NCBI GenBank assembly: GCA_021776825.1 | Contig: JAJFFG010000067.1 | Location: 1-64,000, forward strand | Source of the DNA: Planctomycetota bacterium | Lineage (GTDB): Bacteria; Planctomycetota; JAJSAM01; JAJVHW01 | Direction of reading: 5' to 3' | DNA: 64,000 nt | Shown: positions 32,660 through 41,154 of the stretch, piece after piece | Layout of the letters: every line of letters starts with the position of its first letter | Position numbering within the stretch: the stretch's first letter is position 1 | Notes under the pieces: model-generated | What the model was told of the DNA's origin: nothing | Databases searched by the model: none | The model's input: only the letters and a program-made list of their open reading frames with translations | Made by a program: the position numbers and the translations under genes

Positions 32660-34476
32660 GCAAGAAGGCCGAGACCTTCTGCCCCGACTCCGACGTCGTC
32701 ACCGGCAAGGCCTTCGACGCGCGGCTCGTGCGGCGCATGCTGGCGTACGTCCGGCCCTATCGGGGGCTCTTCGCGGCGTCGATCGCGATGGTCACGGTCG
32801 TCGTCTTCCTCGAGCTGCTGCAGGGCGAGCTCGTCAAGCGCATCATCGACGGACCGCTGAAGGCGGCGGTGGCATCTGGAGACGGCATCACCGGATGGGA
32901 ACAGGCGGCGGGGACCGTCGCGACCTGGGCGGGACTGATCGCGATCCTGGTCGTCTTCACGGCGGGACTGCGCGTGATGCAGGTGATGTGGATCAACCGC
33001 GTCGCCCAGCGAGCCATGCGGGATCTGCGTGTGCAGGTGTTCCGGCACGTCCAGAAACAGGCGCTGCGCTTCTTCGATCGCAACCCGGTCGGACGCCTCG
33101 TGACGCGCGTCGTCAACGACGTCGAAGCCCTCTCGGACCTGCTCACGTCCGGGCTCGACGCGATCTTCCACGACATCTTCATGCTGGCCGGGATCGTCAC
33201 CTGGCTGATGATCGTGAACTGGCGCCTGGCCCTCGTGTCGTTCGTCGTGGTGCCGCCGCTGATGATCGTCACGCAGGTGTTCCGCGGCGCGTCACGCCGC
33301 GCGTTCCGACGGGTGCGCGAGAAGCTCGCGACCGTCAACTCGACGATCCAAGAGACCGTGCAGGGCGTGCGCGTGATCCAGTCGTTCGTGCAGGAGGCGA
33401 AGGCGCAGCGTCGCTTCGAGTCGCGCAACCGCGAGCTCGCCGACGCGCACCTCTCGACGGTCGCGAACTTCGCGCTGTTCTTCCCGCTGGTCGAACTGCT
33501 CTCGACGATCGGCAAGGCGACCGTGATCTGGTGGGGGGCGCGCTCGATCGGCGGTGGCGACATCTCGTTCGGCGAGCTGACGCAGTTCGTCTTCTACCTC
33601 GAGCTGTTCTTCCGCCCGATCCGCGACATCTCGGAGAAGTTCAACATCCTCCAGGGTTCGATGGCGTCGGCCGAGCGTCTGTTCGGTCTGCTCGATCGCG
33701 AGCCCGATCTCGCGTCGCCGGCCGACGGCTACGCGCCGGAGCGTCTTGTCGGTGAGGTCGAACTGCGCGGCGTGACGTTCGGATACGCGCCCGATCGACC
33801 AGTGCTGGAAGACATCGCGTTCCACGTGAAGCCGGGCGAGACCGTTGCACTCGTCGGCGCGACTGGCGCCGGCAAGACCACGGTCGCGGGTCTGATCACG
33901 CGCCTGTACGACGTCGATCAGGGTCAGGTCCTCGTCGATGGTGTCGACGTCCGCGAACACGAGCTCACCTCGTTGCGGCGCGGGGTCACGGTGGTGCCGC
34001 AGGACGTGTTCCTGTTCGCCGGGACCGTCGAGGAGAACCTGCGCATGGGCGACGACTCGCTCACGCACGAGCAGATCGAAGCGGCGTGCGCAGCCGTCGG
34101 CGCGGACCGCGTTCTGCGCAAGCTGCCGAACGGTCTCGCCAGCGATGTCGGAGAACGCGGCGGCCGGCTCTCGGTCGGTGAGCGGCAGCTCCTCGCGTTG
34201 GCGCGCGCGCTGGCTCAGGACCCGGCGGTGCTGGTGCTGGACGAGGCGACGAGCAGCGTCGACTCGGAGACGGAGCATCTGATCCAGAGTGCGCTCGAGC
34301 GACTGCAGGAAGGACGCACGACGCTCGTCATCGCGCACCGCCTCTCGACGATCCGCAAGGCCGATCGCATCCTCGTGTTCCACCACGGCGAGCTACGCGA
34401 GCAGGGCGATCACAAGACGCTCGTCGCGGCGGACGGCATCTACGCGACGCTGCACCGTCTGCAATTCGCCGCGTAG
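32656..34476 (+). CDS. ABC exporter half-transporter, subunit 2
   Basis: A 606-residue partner of the upstream gene. The membrane domain follows an N-terminal cytoplasmic stretch (about 1-40) and includes the ETVQGVRVIQSFVQE coupling region. The ATPase has Walker A GATGAGKT, a non-canonical signature GRLSVGERQLLALARAL (LSVGE instead of LSGGQ), and a normal Walker B VLVLDEATSSVDSE with catalytic Glu. The degenerate site therefore pairs subunit-1 Asp with subunit-2 LSVGE. The GTG start overlaps the preceding stop. Together they probably flip or export a hydrophobic envelope component. Confidence 0.93.
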   Translation: MSKKAETFCPDSDVVTGKAFDARLVRRMLAYVRPYRGLFAASIAMVTVVVFLELLQGELVKRIIDGPLKAAVASGDGITGWEQAAGTVATWAGLIAILVVFTAGLRVMQVMWINRVAQRAMRDLRVQVFRHVQKQALRFFDRNPVGRLVTRVVNDVEALSDLLTSGLDAIFHDIFMLAGIVTWLMIVNWRLALVSFVVVPPLMIVTQVFRGASRRAFRRVREKLATVNSTIQETVQGVRVIQSFVQEAKAQRRFESRNRELADAHLSTVANFALFFPLVELLSTIGKATVIWWGARSIGGGDISFGELTQFVFYLELFFRPIRDISEKFNILQGSMASAERLFGLLDREPDLASPADGYAPERLVGEVELRGVTFGYAPDRPVLEDIAFHVKPGETVALVGATGAGKTTVAGLITRLYDVDQGQVLVDGVDVREHELTSLRRGVTVVPQDVFLFAGTVEENLRMGDDSLTHEQIEAACAAVGADRVLRKLPNGLASDVGERGGRLSVGERQLLALARALAQDPAVLVLDEATSSVDSETEHLIQSALERLQEGRTTLVIAHRLSTIRKADRILVFHHGELREQGDHKTLVAADGIYATLHRLQFAA

Positions 34477-34513
34477 GGGCGACGCGGGGGCGGATCAGGA
34501 GGTCATCCCGGAG

Positions 34514-34535
34514 GGGCGGATCTCCTGATCCTCCC
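34514..34535 (+). repeat. Degraded family-H hairpin
   Basis: GGGCGGATC-TCCT-GATCCTCCC, with one arm carrying a mismatch. It lies 37 bp after the ABC subunit stop, and a broken reverse copy (GGGCGGATCAGGAGGTC) sits at about 34488. The pair lies between two converging genes. Confidence 0.6.
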
Positions 34536-34550
34536 TGCGGCGGCGATGCC

Positions 34551-35408
34551 CTACCTCTCCTCGCGGCGCTGGAACGGCGGCGGCGGCTCCTCGGGCGGGG
34601 GGTCCGGCGGGCCACCGCGGAAGTTCCTCGGCACGTCGATCTGCTGGAACAGCTCGCCGGTCGCGACATCCCAGCAGAAGATCTGCCGGCGTCGCTGCTT
34701 CGCGTCGCCCTCGAAGTGGATGAGCGTGCGCCGGTCGGCGACGAGCGCCACCGGCTCCCCCTTCAGGCGGACGCGCAGCGTGCGGGCGCGCTCCCCGGTC
34801 GCCGCGTCGATCCAGTCGACAATCTGCGACGTGTTGCCCCAGCGATCCTCGTGGACGCCCCCCGCCCGCAGTCGAACGCTTCCGCCGGGAAGGATCACGT
34901 CGAGCTTCGGGTCAGAGATCTCGAACCGCTCGGCGTCGCTCTGCCAGCTCGTCGTGAGGGCGTCGAACGCGAACACGATGTCGAGCTGCCGATGGTCGAA
35001 CACGCGGTGTGGCACACGGCCGTTGACCGCCGCGTCGACCATCACCTCGTTGTAGCCGTCCTGCTGCGCCTGCAGCACCGGACCGGAGACGCAACCCTGG
35101 CTGCGCCGGAGCAGACCGGTCAACGGGTCGCAGCGCGGGCCGCCTGGGAACCCGAAGTAGCGGAGTTCGGCCTTGCCCTCGGTCAGATCAGCCTCGGCGA
35201 GCAGTCGGCCACGGGCCGTCCATCCGGCGAGGTCGTCGTTGGCGGGGAAGCCCTGCGGGACCGGCGCGGTCGACTCGAGGGCCCCCGCTGTGGGGATCCG
35301 CTCCGCGACCGCCTCGGGCGGTGCCTCTTCGGGATCGTCGACGACGGCCGGCCCCGCGCACGCACCGGCAACCACGACGGCAATCAGCAGAGCAGATACG
35401 CGCGTCAT
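34551..35408 (-). CDS. Putative exported or lipoprotein of unknown function
   Basis: The 285-residue product starts MTRVSALLIAVVVAGACAG. The Cys after a small-residue stretch could be lipidated, but the lipobox (AGAC) is imperfect, so simple export is the alternative. The mature region contains Glu/Pro-rich residues, then a domain with WTARGRLLAEADLTEGKAEL and a VVDAAVNGRVPH-like strand pattern. The end is a Pro-rich tail (PPDPPPEEPPPPF). I recognise no family. The start is chosen at the signal peptide. The ORF upstream of it is shadow of the divergent region. Confidence 0.7.
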   Translation of the reverse strand: MTRVSALLIAVVVAGACAGPAVVDDPEEAPPEAVAERIPTAGALESTAPVPQGFPANDDLAGWTARGRLLAEADLTEGKAELRYFGFPGGPRCDPLTGLLRRSQGCVSGPVLQAQQDGYNEVMVDAAVNGRVPHRVFDHRQLDIVFAFDALTTSWQSDAERFEISDPKLDVILPGGSVRLRAGGVHEDRWGNTSQIVDWIDAATGERARTLRVRLKGEPVALVADRRTLIHFEGDAKQRRRQIFCWDVATGELFQQIDVPRNFRGGPPDPPPEEPPPPFQRREER

Positions 35409-35571
35409 CGTCCCGACCCGAGCACGCCCCGTGCCCAGCCATGCAGCCTGCCCAGTCTCCCTGAGCGGGGTCGACCCGGTGACCGCGTGACGCGGGGGTA
35501 ACGCCGAGTGTGCCCCAGCCTCGCGGCATCGATCTTGCGCCAGCTGTCGTTCATAGGAAGAGGAGCGTCCC

Positions 35572-38500
35572 ATGCTGCGTGCCAAGCTGCGTCCCCTGCT
35601 GCGCCCGATCTTGGGCCATCTCGTCGGAGCCATCGTCGTCCTGGCGGCAGGCCAGACGGCGTTCGGCCAAGCGCTCGAGATCAAGGAGGGCTCGCCGCTC
35701 CGGATCGAGTCGCTCAAGGTCTCGGCCGACGTCACGGAGGGCATCGCCCTCGTCGATGTGGACCAGACGTTCCGCAACGAGACGGATCAGCAGCAGGAGG
35801 GCTTCTACCGCTTCCGGCTCCCGGCCAATGCCGTCGTGCACTCGTTCTCGATGTGGATGAACGGCAAGGAGAAGCAGGGCCGCGTGCTCGAGTCCAAGCA
35901 GGCTCGCCGCATCTACGACACGATCGTCGCGTCGAAGAAGGACCCCGCGCTGCTCGAGGAGATCGGCTGGCGACGCTTCCAGGTCAGCGTGTTCCCGATC
36001 CCGGCGCGCGACACCGTTCGCATCCGGCTCGTGTACGCCCACATCGTCGATGACGACCTCGGGCTCCGCACGCTCGAGATCCCGCTTCCTGAGGGCGCCC
36101 CGGTGGGCGTCGCCGAGATCACCGTCAACGTCCGTGACAAGCAGGGTGTGGCCGTCCTCGACTGTCCCACGCACAGCCAGGCGCAGATCCTGCACGACGA
36201 CGTGCTCGGCGCCGTGACCTGGTCCGAAGAGGACTTCGCGCCGCAGGGCCCCTTCCGCGTTCGATCGGCTCCGGCCTACGACGGCCTCGGGCTCGCGTGC
36301 ATCTCGCACCGCGCCGAGGAGTCGACCGAGGGCACGTTCCTCGTGCGGGTCGTCCCCCGGCTCGACAAGATGCCCGAGCTACCGCGCGACGTCGTGTTCG
36401 TCATCGATCGCTCCGGCTCGATGAAGGGCGAGAAGCTCGAGCAGGCGCGCGCCGCGCTCCTGCACGGCCTGAAGACGCTGCGCGAGAACGACCGCTTCTC
36501 GGTCATCGCGTTCTCCTCCGGCGCCCGCGCCATGAAGGGCGGACTGCGCGCCGTCGACGACGCGTCGATCACCGACGGCCGCCGCTTCGCCGAGCAGTTG
36601 ACGGCATCCGGCGGAACCAACATCGACGATGCGCTGCAGGAGGCCCTGAAGCTCCGCGGTGACGACCCCGGTCGGCTCTTCGTCGTGGCGTTCCTGACGG
36701 ACGGCAACCCGACCGTCGGCGAGAAGAACCCCGATCGCATCGTCAAGCGCTACCAGAACCAGTCGCAGGGGAAGGTGCGGCTCTTCGCGTTCGGCGTCGG
36801 CAACGACGTCGAGGACTTCCTGCTGACGCGCCTCTCGAAGGGCAGCCGCGGCGCCGCGGAGTACGTCCGCGAGAACGAGGACCTCGAGGTCAAGCTGTCG
36901 ATGCTGTTCGACAAGGTCCAGAGCCCGATCCTCACCGACCTCGAGATCCGCGTCGTCGGCGACGACGTGCACGTGATCGGCACCGAGCCCGAGCAGATCC
37001 CGGACGTGTTCCGCGGCACCGCCGTCGTGATGTCCGGCCGCTACACCGGCCACGGCCCGGTGCAGATTCAGATGACGGGTCGCGTCGGCACAGAGCTCGT
37101 CGAGATCACGCAGGACGTGGAGCTTCCCGCCGCGGCGGGCGAGAACGCGCACGTGGCTCAGCTCTGGGCGCGCATGCGCATCGATCGTCTGCTCGACGAG
37201 CTCCGCATCCACGGCATGGTCGACGAGATCAAGCAGGAGATCATCCGCCTCGGGCTGCGCTATCAGGTGGTCACGCCGTACACGTCGTTCCTGATCGTCG
37301 AGGACGACATCCACATCCCCGATGACGCCGAACTGGCGAAGGTGCCGGAGGGCCCGACGACGCGACCCGGCGGCGGGGGCGGCGCGGCCGGCGGCGGCGA
37401 AGGCGGTGGACCCGTGACCGCTGGCGGCGAGACCGGCGGCCCCACGACCGGCGGCGGCGGAACGACTGCTGACGGCCACGCAGACGATGTCGCTCCCGAG
37501 TCACGTGAGCCGAGCGATCCACCCCCCTCGCCCGAGGGTGGCGGTCCGACGACACCCGGCGGCGAGACCGGCGGCCTGGACTCCGGGGAGAGCCCCACCG
37601 GTCCCCAGGGTGGCGGCGACGGCACGGGCGGCAACGGCTCGTATCGCGGCCCCTCCGGCGAGAACCCCGGCGGTCGCGAACCCAGCACCGGCGGCGGGCA
37701 GGGCGGAGGACCGAGCAGCGGCGGGACCGACGTCGGCAGCGGCGGCGGCGAAGGCGGCGGCGAAGGCGAGTCGGCCGGCGGGGCGAGCGACAGCGGCCCA
37801 GGTGGCCCCAGCTCTAGCGGCGGCGCCGGCCGATCGCCGGGCAAGAGCGGCGTGAAGCGCGACTACTCCTGGTGGTCGTTCTGGTGGCAGTTCCACGCGG
37901 ACACGGCGCTGCCGGCCCCGACGCGCACCCCGATCGCCCTTGTCGACGCACAGCGAAAGACGGTCGTCGATGCGCTGCGTCGCGTCGCACTCGACGCGAG
38001 CGCGAACTTCTTCATCCGCTCCGAAGCGCAACGCGCGCTGGCTCGCATCGGCGACGATGCCGGTCACGTGACCGGTCTAGCCGAGCGGATGCTCACCGGA
38101 CGCCGCGCGGACGGCGAAGCGGCGTTCCATCGTGTCTGCGAGGAGCGCGCGGGACGCCTGCCGCTCGAGCGCGGCACTCTCTCGGACACCGATCGCGCGC
38201 ACCTGCTCGAGGTGCTCGCCGACAACGAGCGGAAGGTCTCCTACGTGCGGCCGTTCGCCGCGCTGACGCTGGCGCTCAGGGGAGACGCGGAGGACGACGA
38301 GATTCGCCTCGCGCTCCAGCAAACCGCGATCGATGGCGGCGACGGTCGCAACGACCTGCGAGCTGCGTCGTTCCTGGCGATGGGACTTCAGGGCAACGGG
38401 GACGCCGCCTCCGCGCTGGAGACGATCGTCGCGTCGGGGAAGATGCTCGGCGGCGCGCACGTGGCCGACAAGGACCTCGCGTATGCGATCGACGGCCTGG

Positions 38501-39450
38501 GTCGCCTCGGAGCCGTCGCCGACGAGAAGACACGATCCGACGCAATCGCGACGCTCCTGCGCGCGCTCACATCGAAGAAGCACCCGGCCTACGCTGCCGT
38601 CGCGCGGCGGGCGATCCCGACGGCACTCGCCCGGTTGGCGACCGCAGCCCACGGGAACTCGCAGTCATCGATCGTGAAGGCACTCGAGAGTTCGATCCGC
38701 CGCGATCGCGATGCGTCGGTCCGCAACTTCGGCGCCCTGTCGCTCGGTCGCATCGCGGCCGACGCCAGCGTCAGCGAGCAGGCGCGCCGCGCGGCCCGCA
38801 CGGCGCTACGCAAGCTCTGGAATCGCGCTCCGGAGGGCACGCGCGAGTTCGTGGCGCTCGGTCTCGGGGTCTCCGGTGCCGACGGCGACGCCGAGAAACT
38901 GCTGCTCGACGGGATCGTGAACGGCTCGCCCGATCTGCAGGGTGCGTGCGCCATCGCGCTGGGCATCTCCGGTGGGAAGCGGCATGCCGCTTCGCTCGCC
39001 CTGCTAGCCGCCAACCGCGGTACGTCGGCCGAGGCGCGCATCGCTGCACTCCGCGTGCTCGAGAGCGTCGCCGACGAGAACGCGCTCGAGATCGTCAAGG
39101 CCGCGGCACACGTCGAGCCCGGCGGCGACGTCGTCGCGGCGATGGATCGCGTTCTGGCGGTTCGGGGTGATGCGAAGGCGTTCCAGCGTCAACTCGATCA
39201 CGCGCTGCGTGGGGTCTACGACGCGGAGTCGTTCGGCGTGGTCTCGCAGGCGGGCGACATCGAGACCGCCCTGCGCCTCGCCGCCGTCGTGCGCGACGAG
39301 AAGCAGCAGTTCGCGGACGTGACACGCGGCATGGCCGCGCGCGCGCTGGGCGAGATGGCGAGCCGACCGGACCCGCGTGATGCGATCGCGGTGGACTTCC
39401 CGTACCGCGCGTACGCCGGGTCGGTTTGGGAGTTTATGGACTGGCGGTGA
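35572..39450 (+). CDS. VIT-VWA protein with Gly-rich linker and HEAT-like C-terminus
   Basis: A 1292-residue exported protein (signal peptide ends near AFGQA). Residues ~35-170 form a vault/inter-alpha-trypsin (VIT) domain. Residues ~270-445 form a von Willebrand A domain with the metal-binding DRSGSMKG and SGGTNIDDAL. About 595-760 is a glycine/proline-rich linker, followed by a Trp-rich YSWWSFWWQFH. About 790-1270 is a series of Ala/Arg-rich helical HEAT-type repeats. VIT-VWA pairs usually bind proteins in the periplasm or at the surface. GGAGCG lies upstream of the ATG at 35572. MoxR proteins often serve VWA proteins, and one is encoded at 3555-4631. Function unknown. Confidence 0.88.
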   Translation: MLRAKLRPLLRPILGHLVGAIVVLAAGQTAFGQALEIKEGSPLRIESLKVSADVTEGIALVDVDQTFRNETDQQQEGFYRFRLPANAVVHSFSMWMNGKEKQGRVLESKQARRIYDTIVASKKDPALLEEIGWRRFQVSVFPIPARDTVRIRLVYAHIVDDDLGLRTLEIPLPEGAPVGVAEITVNVRDKQGVAVLDCPTHSQAQILHDDVLGAVTWSEEDFAPQGPFRVRSAPAYDGLGLACISHRAEESTEGTFLVRVVPRLDKMPELPRDVVFVIDRSGSMKGEKLEQARAALLHGLKTLRENDRFSVIAFSSGARAMKGGLRAVDDASITDGRRFAEQLTASGGTNIDDALQEALKLRGDDPGRLFVVAFLTDGNPTVGEKNPDRIVKRYQNQSQGKVRLFAFGVGNDVEDFLLTRLSKGSRGAAEYVRENEDLEVKLSMLFDKVQSPILTDLEIRVVGDDVHVIGTEPEQIPDVFRGTAVVMSGRYTGHGPVQIQMTGRVGTELVEITQDVELPAAAGENAHVAQLWARMRIDRLLDELRIHGMVDEIKQEIIRLGLRYQVVTPYTSFLIVEDDIHIPDDAELAKVPEGPTTRPGGGGGAAGGGEGGGPVTAGGETGGPTTGGGGTTADGHADDVAPESREPSDPPPSPEGGGPTTPGGETGGLDSGESPTGPQGGGDGTGGNGSYRGPSGENPGGREPSTGGGQGGGPSSGGTDVGSGGGEGGGEGESAGGASDSGPGGPSSSGGAGRSPGKSGVKRDYSWWSFWWQFHADTALPAPTRTPIALVDAQRKTVVDALRRVALDASANFFIRSEAQRALARIGDDAGHVTGLAERMLTGRRADGEAAFHRVCEERAGRLPLERGTLSDTDRAHLLEVLADNERKVSYVRPFAALTLALRGDAEDDEIRLALQQTAIDGGDGRNDLRAASFLAMGLQGNGDAASALETIVASGKMLGGAHVADKDLAYAIDGLGRLGAVADEKTRSDAIATLLRALTSKKHPAYAAVARRAIPTALARLATAAHGNSQSSIVKALESSIRRDRDASVRNFGALSLGRIAADASVSEQARRAARTALRKLWNRAPEGTREFVALGLGVSGADGDAEKLLLDGIVNGSPDLQGACAIALGISGGKRHAASLALLAANRGTSAEARIAALRVLESVADENALEIVKAAAHVEPGGDVVAAMDRVLAVRGDAKAFQRQLDHALRGVYDAESFGVVSQAGDIETALRLAAVVRDEKQQFADVTRGMAARALGEMASRPDPRDAIAVDFPYRAYAGSVWEFMDWR

Positions 39451-39650
39451 CGTTCACGGCGATTGCTGCGGGCGTCGAAGGTGGGCGCGCGTCGACGCAG
39501 TGGCAATCGCCGCGCCCGCCAAGGTTGTTGGTGTGTGCTCGGTCTCGTCACGCGTCACGCGAGAGCCACCGGCGCCGGTCGAGGACCTCCGCGCACACAT
39601 TCCCGCGTCACGGCGCTTGCGCTGACGCGCAACCGCCGCGCCCCGGGTGC
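39451..39650 (+). repeat. Family-A multi-stem repeat, mosaic of both haplotypes
   Basis: Has the shared CGATTGC/GCAATCG stem and terminal GCGTCACGGCGCTTGCGC stem. The middle stem is TGTGTGC / GCACACA (haplotype 2), but its inner part reads CGCGTCACGCGAGAGCC, close to the inner hairpin of haplotype 1. Confidence 0.7.
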
Positions 39651-39696
39651 GGATCCGGACCGATCTCGGACGCGCGCCACCCCAATCGGGCCGTAC

Positions 39697-39718
39697 GGGC
39701 GGATCTCCTGATCCGCCC
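39697..39718 (+). repeat. Family-H hairpin, GGATC type
   Basis: Perfect 9-bp stem with TCCT loop about 47 bp after the family-A copy. Confidence 0.8.
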
Positions 39719-39834
39719 CGCCCGCTGGCGTCGCTCGCGCGACGCGGGTCCGATGGCGCTCCGCGAACGACGTCCGCCGCGCGGACAGCTACCGGACGAC
39801 CCCGGCCACCACCACCGCCGCCCGCCGCCCGCCG

Positions 39835-41004
39835 CTACTCGTTCCCGAGCGCGTTCAGCCCGGTGATCTCCATCCCCACGATCAGCATGTGGATGTCGTG
39901 CGTCCCCTCGTACGTGATCACCGACTCGAGGTTCGCCATGTGGCGACCGCACACGTACTCGTCGGTGATCCCGCTCGCGCCGAGGATGTCGCGCGTCGTG
40001 CGCGCGCACTCGAGAGCCATCGCCACGTTGTTGCGCTTGGCCATCGAGACCTGCGTGTGGTGCAACTTCCCGGACTCCTTGAGCCGGCCGAGCCGTAGCG
40101 CCAGGAGCTGGGCCTTCGTGATCTCGGTCAGCATCTCGACCAGCTTGTGCTGGATCATCTGGAAGCGACCGATCGGCTTGCCGTAGATGATGCGCGTCTT
40201 GGCGTGCGTGAGCGCCTCGTCGTAGCACGCCTGCGCCGCGCCGATGGCGCCCCAGGCAATCCCGAACCGCGCGCTGTTCAGGCACATCAGCGCGTTCTTC
40301 AGGCCGACGGACTTCGGCAGGATCGCGTCCTTCGGGAGATGGCAGTCGTCGAAGACCAGCTCGCTCGTGACGCTCGCGCGCAGGCTCCACTTCCCGTCGA
40401 TGTCGTTCGTCGTGTAGCCCGGCGTCCCCTTCTCGACGAGGAACCCGCGGATGCCGTCCGGCGTCTTCGCCCAGACGACGGCCACGTCGGCGAGCGTGCC
40501 GTTCGTGATCCACATCTTGGCGCCGTTCATCACCCAACCGTCGTCGGTCGGCTTCGCCGTCGTGATCATCCCGCCGGGATCAGAGCCGAAGTCCGGCTCG
40601 GTCAGGCCGAAACACCCGATGGCCGTTCCGGCGGCGAGCTGCGGTAGCCACTTCTGCTTCTGCTCCTCCGACCCAAACGCGTGGATCGGGTACATGACGA
40701 GCGAACCCTGCACCGAGCAGAACGAGCGGATGCCACTGTCACCGCGCTCGAGCTCCTGGCAGATCAGGCCGTAGACGACATCGCCCATACCGGCGCAGCC
40801 GTACCCTTCGAGGCTCGCGCCGAGCAGGCCTAACTCGCCCGCCTCCCGCGCCAGCTCGAGCGGGAACACACCCGCCTTGAAGTGCTCTGCGACGTCGGGA
40901 ACGATGCGCTCCTCGACCCATCCGCGCACGGAGTCGCGAACGAGCAACTCGTCCTCGGTCAGAAGCTCGTCGACGCCGTAGAAGTCGGGGCTCTCGTAGG
41001 CCAT
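39835..41004 (-). CDS. Acyl-CoA dehydrogenase, glutaryl-CoA dehydrogenase-like
   Basis: A 389-residue FAD enzyme of the acyl-CoA dehydrogenase family. It shows CFGLTEPDFGSDPGGM (FAD region), WITNGTLADVAVVWAKT and VITYEGTHDIHMLIVG. In the last motif the Glu aligns with the catalytic base of glutaryl-CoA dehydrogenase, whose hallmark is the YEGTHDIH block. It may therefore convert glutaryl-CoA to crotonyl-CoA in lysine or tryptophan breakdown, although a general short-chain dehydrogenase cannot be excluded. No partner ETF or other catabolic genes are adjacent. It diverges from the histidine kinase gene across 150 bp. Confidence 0.88.
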   Translation of the reverse strand: MAYESPDFYGVDELLTEDELLVRDSVRGWVEERIVPDVAEHFKAGVFPLELAREAGELGLLGASLEGYGCAGMGDVVYGLICQELERGDSGIRSFCSVQGSLVMYPIHAFGSEEQKQKWLPQLAAGTAIGCFGLTEPDFGSDPGGMITTAKPTDDGWVMNGAKMWITNGTLADVAVVWAKTPDGIRGFLVEKGTPGYTTNDIDGKWSLRASVTSELVFDDCHLPKDAILPKSVGLKNALMCLNSARFGIAWGAIGAAQACYDEALTHAKTRIIYGKPIGRFQMIQHKLVEMLTEITKAQLLALRLGRLKESGKLHHTQVSMAKRNNVAMALECARTTRDILGASGITDEYVCGRHMANLESVITYEGTHDIHMLIVGMEITGLNALGNE

Positions 41005-41154
41005 TCGCTGCCACCTCCGTCAGGGGAACCCGCGATGGTACGCGCGGCGTTCCGGCTCCCAGTCGTAGATCCGCGGGCGCGTCGGAGGTCAACGGCGCAC
41101 GCGAGAGGGGGAGCCCCGAACGAGCGGCCTCCAGTCCCGGCGCGTCCCGTGCCG

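Larger units (their letters stand above)
39451..39834. other. Convergent gap with one family-A copy and one family-H hairpin
   Basis: The 384-bp region starts at the base after the VIT-VWA stop codon, where the family-A copy also begins, and ends at the stop of the acyl-CoA dehydrogenase gene. No gene is supported. Confidence 0.6.
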
